Made by a program: the position numbers and the translations under genes. Positions 5,515 to 9,347 of a stretch of DNA of 9,347 bases are shown here, in pieces. The stretch's first letter is position 1. Each line of letters starts with the position of its first letter. The notes under the pieces were generated by a model. That model was not told where the DNA came from, did not search any database, and saw only the letters and a program-made list of their open reading frames with translations. The stretch is taken from positions 1 to 9,347 of the forward strand of contig CAJMSV010000069.1 of assembly GCA_905216175.1 (NCBI GenBank), written 5' to 3'. This stretch comes from an uncultured bacterium. GTDB lineage: Bacteria; Actinomycetota; Coriobacteriia; Coriobacteriales; Coriobacteriaceae.

Positions 5515-6609
5515 CTAAAACGCCTTCTCGTTCAAGAATTCCCTGAACGCGGGAATGTCAAAGCCAACGAGACCACGCCCGCGCTCTCCAATGACGCCGT
5601 CCTCCAGGAGGCGGCGTTTGTATTGGCTTGCGTAGTTGCTGGCGACGCCCATGCGTTTGGCTATCTCCGAGACCCTGCTGGGGCCAGAATCGGGTAGCAT
5701 CGCGAGCAAAAACTCAATGTCTTTATCGGAAAGCTCCCGATAGGTCGTTTCGAGAATTCGATCGCGCAGCTCCATGCGGGCAAGCAGAGAACCCTGCTGT
5801 ACATCAGGTGCACTGATTTTGGGCGAGTTCTCCGAAACATCCCATGTGCGATATCCGACGAGCTGCATCATATAGGGAAATCCGTCGACGGCCTTCACGG
5901 CATCCTCGAGCGCTTCTGGCGTGATTGAGCGGCCTCCGGCCTCAACGGTTTTGCGGAATGCGTTTGCAATTTCAACGTCAGTGATTCGTCCCAACTGATG
6001 ATATTGGGAACGCCTGAGGAACGAGACGGAATCGTTACGCAGCAACGCCGATACTTTGTAGGGCAGTCCTGCCATGAGTAGGGCAACTTTTTTACCTTCG
6101 CGTACAAAGTGCTGGTAAACAGAGGCAAATTGAAGCATTTCTTCGAGATCGACAGTGACTTCATCGATGGTGATGAGAAGTCCGATGTCATGTTTTTCGA
6201 GTTGCTTAAAGATGCCATTCATGCGCGTGCGCCAGTTGCCCTGAGCCTCTTGAGCATATGTCCAATCGATGCCCACTGGGCCAATTTGAACACCGTTTAT
6301 GCGCGCGTGAGGCTGTGAGAGGTAGCTATCTGCGGCTGCTTTGGTTCGCGCGATAATATCTTCGAGCATGCCTGGCATGGCGGAGACATTTGCTGCGATC
6401 CAGCCGTGTTCAAGCGCCGTTTCTGAAAGGAGCGAGAGAAGCGCCGTCTTGCCCGTTCCCCTTGCGCCAGTAAAAATGGTTGACAGGTTGGGATCTCCCG
6501 GGCCGTTGATAAAGCCACGGTTGATGTCACGCAGGATATGCTCGCGACCCGCTAGAAAGGGAGGGACGCTTCCGAACGTCGGGGTAAAGGGGTTCTTGCT
6601 GTACTCCAT
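5515..6609 (-). CDS. AAA-type ATPase with C-terminal winged helix
   Basis: This 364-residue protein belongs to the archaeal-ATPase/Orc1-Cdc6-like group of P-loop NTPases. Walker A is G-A-R-G-T-G-K-T at 48-55 and Walker B is L-L-I-T-I-D-E at 144-150. A sensor-1-like strand V-A-L-L-M-A-G-L-P lies at 175-183, and the lid region carries G-F-P-Y-M-M-Q-L-V-G-Y near 243-253. Residues about 292-355 form a winged helix (S-R-V-S-E-I-A-K-R-M-G-V, then Y-K-R-R-L-L-E-D-G-V-I), likely for DNA binding. No membrane segment or effector domain is seen. The ATG at 6609 is chosen for AGGAG 5 bases upstream; the earlier TTG at 6663 has no such site. The gene stands alone, reads at lower GC by eye than its neighbours and has an unusual repeat-bearing leader. 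Its cellular role is unknown; it may be acquired. Confidence 0.87.
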   Translation of the reverse strand: MEYSKNPFTPTFGSVPPFLAGREHILRDINRGFINGPGDPNLSTIFTGARGTGKTALLSLLSETALEHGWIAANVSAMPGMLEDIIARTKAAADSYLSQPHARINGVQIGPVGIDWTYAQEAQGNWRTRMNGIFKQLEKHDIGLLITIDEVTVDLEEMLQFASVYQHFVREGKKVALLMAGLPYKVSALLRNDSVSFLRRSQYHQLGRITDVEIANAFRKTVEAGGRSITPEALEDAVKAVDGFPYMMQLVGYRTWDVSENSPKISAPDVQQGSLLARMELRDRILETTYRELSDKDIEFLLAMLPDSGPSRVSEIAKRMGVASNYASQYKRRLLEDGVIGERGRGLVGFDIPAFREFLNEKAF

Positions 6610-6621
6610 GGTAGCTCCTTT

Positions 6622-6673
6622 GCAAGTTTTGCTAATTTTTGCAAGTTTTGCTAACTTTTGCAAGTTTTGCTAA
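6622..6673 (-). repeat. Three 14-bp repeats at 19-bp period in the ATPase leader
   Basis: The plus-strand core GCAAGTTTTGCTAA occurs identically at 6622-6635, 6641-6654 and 6660-6673, separated by TTTTT and CTTTT. On the coding strand each copy reads TTAGCAAAACTTGC and contains the small dyad GCAA-AAC-TTGC. The nearest copy ends 2 bases from the ribosome binding site (AGGAG at 6615-6619) of the ATPase. This arrangement suggests sites for a dimeric DNA-binding protein, possibly the ATPase itself, or an RNA-level control element. Confidence 0.85.
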
Positions 6674-6713
6674 CGACTGACCAAAGGGCATCGAAGCAGT
6701 GGCGCTGACATTT

Positions 6714-6755
6714 TTTACGCAGAAAAATAAGCAGAAATCAATTTATCTGCGTTAA
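6714..6755. promoter_or_regulatory. 15-bp imperfect inverted repeat, possible operator or promoter of the ATPase
   Basis: TTTACGCAGAAAAAT (6714-6728) and ATTTATCTGCGTTAA (6741-6755) are inverted repeats matching at 13 of 15 positions, with a 12-base centre that holds a further GCAGAAAT. The element lies about 105 bases upstream of the ATPase start in an A/T-rich stretch. On the minus strand, TTGATT and TAAAAA about 18 bp apart could be -35 and -10 elements overlapping it. No T-run is placed as in a terminator. Confidence 0.4.
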
Positions 6756-6770
6756 GAAATAGTTGAGAAG

Positions 6771-6819
6771 AAAAACGACGAGTCCCGGGCGCAATGCCGT
6801 TGCGCTCCGGGCCTCGTCG
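6771..6819 (-). terminator. Rho-independent terminator after the topoisomerase operon
   Basis: On the minus strand, CGACGAG (6813-6819) pairs with CTCGTCG (6776-6782). After one mismatch the stem continues through CCCGG/CCGGG and GCGCAA/TTGCGC with one bulge, closing on a 5-base loop near 6795-6799. The coding-strand run TTTTT (6771-6775) follows directly. It lies 37 bases past the stop of the ParC-type gene. Confidence 0.88.
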
Positions 6820-6856
6820 CTTTGCGAAGTATCTAACGGTCTCGTTGCCGTGGTAC

Positions 6857-9097
6857 CTAGTCAAACAAACTCGGCATGTCGTTTTCTTTCATGAGGGCAC
6901 CGGCAGAGGGTAGGCTCTGCGCGGTGAACTTCTCGGCCGAGACGCCGGCGCCAAGGATCTCCTCGGTCGTGCCGACGGTGGTGACCGAGCGGCCCTTCTT
7001 GGCCGTGAAAGCCTGGACGCCCTGCGTGTTGGTGGTCGTCTTGGTCTTGAGCAGCGACGTGTTGAAGTTCATCAGGCGGTAGTCGCTCGAGACCAGTGCG
7101 ATGTCGCGATCTTCCTTGAGCACCTGCGCATATAGCAGCTTGCTGCCGCCGTAGATGGCGTTCTTGAGGCGCTTGCGGTTGGTCTTGGTGACGTATCCGG
7201 CAAGTGCGACGCGCACCACGCGGCCGTTCTCAAAGACGAACAACACGTCGGCCTTGTAGTCCTCGGGGTCGATGACCCAGATGACGCTCTCGTCGGGTTC
7301 CATCTCAAGATCGGTCGGCAGGTACGAGCCCAGCTGGGCCGACTTGGTGTCCTCAAACGCGGCAACCTTGCACTTGTACACCTGGCTCTTGTTGGTAAAC
7401 ACGAGCAGCTCGTGCGTGTTGGAGGACGGGAACTCGATAAAGGGTTTGTCACCGTCCTTGTACTTGAGCGTGGTCGCCTTCTTGAGCACGCGGTCCGTCA
7501 TCTTCTTAAGGTAGCCATCGCGCGAGAGCATGATGGTGACCGGGTACTCCTCGACCTCGGGCTCCAAGCTTACCTCAATAACCTCGTGGGGCTCAATCCT
7601 GCCCGTGCGGCGCGGCATCACGTGCTTCTTGTTGACCGCGGCCAGCTCGTCGCTGATGACCTTCTTGATGTTCTCCTCGCTGGAGAGGATCTCCTCAAGC
7701 TCGGCAATCTCGCCCTCAAGCTTGGCAATGTCCTTGGTGCGGTTGAGGATGTACTCCTCGTTGATGTTGCGGAGCTTAAGCTCGGCAACAAACTCGGCCT
7801 GGGTCTCGTCGATGTCGAAGCCGCGCATAAGGTTGGGCACGACCTCGGCCTCGAGCTTGGTGCCACGGATGATGGCGATCGCCTTGTCGATGTCGAGCAA
7901 GATCGCCTCGAGGCCGTGCAGCAGGTGCAGGCGCTCGGACTTTTTGCCCAGGTCAAAGTTAATGCGGCGACGCGTGGACTCAATACGCCATTTGACCCAC
8001 TCGTGCAGAATCTGGCGCACGCCCATAACACGGGGATAGCCGTCGACGAGCACGTTGAAGTTGCACGAGAACGAATCCTGCAGCGTGGTCGAGCGATAGA
8101 GCTTGGCCATAAGCTTGTCGGGGTCGACGCCGCGCTTAAGGTCGATGGCGATGCGCAAACCCGAGAGGTCGGTTTCGTCGCGGATGTCTGCGATCTCCTT
8201 GACCTTGCCCTCCTTGGAGAGCTTGACGATGCGCTCGATGATGACATCGGTCTTAGTGGTGTAGGGAATCTCGTAGACCTCGATGATGCGCTCTTCGGGA
8301 ATCCAGCGCCAGCGGGAGCGAATCTGGAAGCTACCCAGTCCGGTCTCTATAATCTTTTCCATTTCCTCGCGGCGGTAGATGATCTCGCCGCCGGTCGAGA
8401 AGTCGGGCATGGGCATGTACTCGAGCAGGTCGCAGTCGGGATCCTGCAGGTAGTGCATCGTGGCGGTGCAGACCTCGTTGAGGTTGAAGCCGCAGATGTC
8501 GGACGCCATGGCGACGCCGATGCCCTTGTTGGCCGAGACGAGGATATTGGGGAACGTGGTGGGCAGCAGGCGCGGCTCCTTCATGGCGCCGTCGTAGCTG
8601 TCGACGAAGTCGACCGGGTCCTTGTCGATGTCCTTGAAGATCTCGGCGCTGATGGGGGAGAGCTTGGCCTCGGTATAACGCGAGGCGGCGTAGCTCAGAT
8701 CGCCCGAATAATACTTGCCAAAGTTGCCCTTCGACTCAACGAACGGCGCGAGCAACGCCTCGTTGCCGGTTGCCAGACGCACCATCGTCTCGTAGATCGC
8801 GGCATCGCCGTGCGGGTTGAGCTTCATGGTCTGGCCCACAATGTTGGCGCTCTTCTGGCGCTCGCCCTTGAGCAGACCCATCTTGTACATGGTGTAGAGC
8901 AGCTTGCGGTGCGAGGGCTTAAAGCCGTCGATCTCGGGGAACGCGCGCGAGACGTTGACGCTCATGGCGTAGGGCATGTAGTTGACCTCGAGCGTCTGCG
9001 TGATCGGCTGGTCGGTGACCTCGGAGTGCAGGCCGATGACGTTCTCGGCGTTGACCTGCTTTTTCTTTGGCTGGTTCTTCGTCTTCTTCTTTGCCAC
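6857..9097 (-). CDS. parC: Type II topoisomerase subunit A (ParC/GyrA paralogue)
   Basis: This 746-residue subunit breaks and rejoins DNA in an ATP-dependent type II topoisomerase. The N-terminal domain from about residue 30 holds the active-site Tyr141 in A-A-S-R-Y-T-E-A-K, and the coiled-coil and tower region follows to about 490. A C-terminal beta-pinwheel covers about 500-730, with repeated blades such as R-D-G-Y-L-K-K and F-E-N-G-R-V-V-R-V-A. I see no GyrA box (Q-R-R-G-G-K-G), which argues against true gyrase and for decatenase activity. N-P-H-G-D-A-A-I-Y-E at 94-103 and M-P-Y-A-M-S-V with A-F-P-E-I-D-G-F-K-P-S-H-R-K-L match the divergent paralogue seen in Clostridia and Coriobacteria. 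The start is GTG at 9097 with AAGAGGA just upstream. The partner subunit gene ends 45 bases before, so the two form an operon. The name parC is by function; databases may give a neutral label. Confidence 0.93.
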   Translation of the reverse strand: MAKKKTKNQPKKKQVNAENVIGLHSEVTDQPITQTLEVNYMPYAMSVNVSRAFPEIDGFKPSHRKLLYTMYKMGLLKGERQKSANIVGQTMKLNPHGDAAIYETMVRLATGNEALLAPFVESKGNFGKYYSGDLSYAASRYTEAKLSPISAEIFKDIDKDPVDFVDSYDGAMKEPRLLPTTFPNILVSANKGIGVAMASDICGFNLNEVCTATMHYLQDPDCDLLEYMPMPDFSTGGEIIYRREEMEKIIETGLGSFQIRSRWRWIPEERIIEVYEIPYTTKTDVIIERIVKLSKEGKVKEIADIRDETDLSGLRIAIDLKRGVDPDKLMAKLYRSTTLQDSFSCNFNVLVDGYPRVMGVRQILHEWVKWRIESTRRRINFDLGKKSERLHLLHGLEAILLDIDKAIAIIRGTKLEAEVVPNLMRGFDIDETQAEFVAELKLRNINEEYILNRTKDIAKLEGEIAELEEILSSEENIKKVISDELAAVNKKHVMPRRTGRIEPHEVIEVSLEPEVEEYPVTIMLSRDGYLKKMTDRVLKKATTLKYKDGDKPFIEFPSSNTHELLVFTNKSQVYKCKVAAFEDTKSAQLGSYLPTDLEMEPDESVIWVIDPEDYKADVLFVFENGRVVRVALAGYVTKTNRKRLKNAIYGGSKLLYAQVLKEDRDIALVSSDYRLMNFNTSLLKTKTTTNTQGVQAFTAKKGRSVTTVGTTEEILGAGVSAEKFTAQSLPSAGALMKENDMPSLFD

Positions 9098-9142
9098 GAT
9101 TTCCTCTTGAACTTCTTATGGGCCGTCGTTATCGATTTGCTG

Positions 9143-9347
9143 CTACTGCAGGTCCAGCTGGTCAAGGTATTCCTTGCCGTGCTCGGAGATATGGCGCTTG
9201 CGGCCCGCTTCGTCGTTGCCCAGCAACAGGTTGAACATGGTTTCCATCTTGGTGACGTCCTCGGGCTCCCCCTTGATCAGGCGACGCGTTTCGGGGTACA
9301 TGGTGGTGAGCCACATCATGTCCGGGTCGTTCTCACCAAGCCCCTTG
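9143..9347 (-). CDS. parE: Type II topoisomerase subunit B, C-terminal end (partial)
   Basis: Only the last 67 residues lie in the window; the gene continues past the right edge. The sequence K-G-L-G-E-N-D-P-D-M-M-W followed by T-T-M-Y-P-E-T-R-R-L-I is the end of the Toprim/C-terminal part of GyrB/ParE proteins (K-G-L-G-E plus P-E-T-R). The ending G-R-K-R-H-I-S-E-H-G-K-E-Y-L-D fits the same divergent paralogue as the downstream A subunit. This subunit binds and hydrolyses ATP and completes the A2B2 enzyme. The TAG stop at 9143-9145 is followed after 45 bases by the GTG start of the A subunit, with no terminator between. Confidence 0.9.
   Translation of the reverse strand, partial: KGLGENDPDMMWLTTMYPETRRLIKGEPEDVTKMETMFNLLLGNDEAGRKRHISEHGKEYLDQLDLQ

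Noticed and set aside
6610..6663. N-terminal extension of the ATPase from a TTG at 6663 through the repeats
   Set aside because: It has no ribosome binding site; the ATG at 6609 has AGGAG at proper spacing and begins the conserved part.
6622..6673. Short CRISPR array
   Set aside because: The repeats are 14 bp with 5-bp spacers, far too short, and there are no cas genes nearby.

Overview
The window is a high-GC bacterial chromosome segment, about 60% by eye, with strong AGGAGG-type ribosome binding sites and closely packed genes. The type II topoisomerase pair at the right end is of the divergent paralogue type I associate with Clostridia and gut Actinobacteria. With the gene styles seen here, I would guess a member of the Coriobacteriia such as Collinsella. 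That is inference, because there is no rRNA or other marker gene in the window.

Layout. Bases 1-2280 hold a LysR-type regulator (+) divergent from an aldo/keto reductase (-). The reductase is followed by a broken flavodoxin fragment. The shared intergenic region carries a perfect 14-bp tandem duplication and a loose dyad. After the LysR stop there is an in-frame 43-codon open stretch that looks like the 3' end of an older gene, and it leads into a clear rho-independent terminator. Bases 2331-5406 form a second module. A MerR-family regulator (-) is divergent from three genes on the + strand: a carboxymuconolactone decarboxylase-cupin fusion, an alpha/beta hydrolase with a cysteine nucleophile, and a flavodoxin-fold FMN reductase with a four-cysteine cluster. 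Between regulator and operon lies a textbook MerR-type promoter: a perfect 8-bp inverted repeat inside an extended 19-bp spacer. The MerR protein has a cysteine at residue 52, aligned by eye with the sensing cysteine of the aldehyde-responsive AdhR/NmlR group. I read the module as an electrophile or reactive-carbonyl response locus.

Bases 5515-6830 hold a lone AAA-type ATPase with a C-terminal winged helix (-), lower in GC than its neighbours. Its leader contains three 14-bp repeats with an exact 19-bp period, running up to its ribosome binding site. A 15-bp imperfect inverted repeat lies further upstream. Bases 6771-9347 are housekeeping: the 3' end of a ParE/GyrB-type subunit followed by a complete ParC/GyrA-type subunit and a strong terminator, all on the - strand.

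How it fits together: two adjacent regulator-enzyme modules (LysR with aldo/keto reductase; MerR with cupin/hydrolase/flavin reductase) both encode redox or carbonyl chemistry, and they sit next to a conserved topoisomerase operon. The broken flavodoxin, the gene tail after LysR and the lower-GC orphan ATPase suggest that the area between conserved genes has been reshuffled. I found no tRNA, rRNA, CRISPR array, transposase or insertion sequence.
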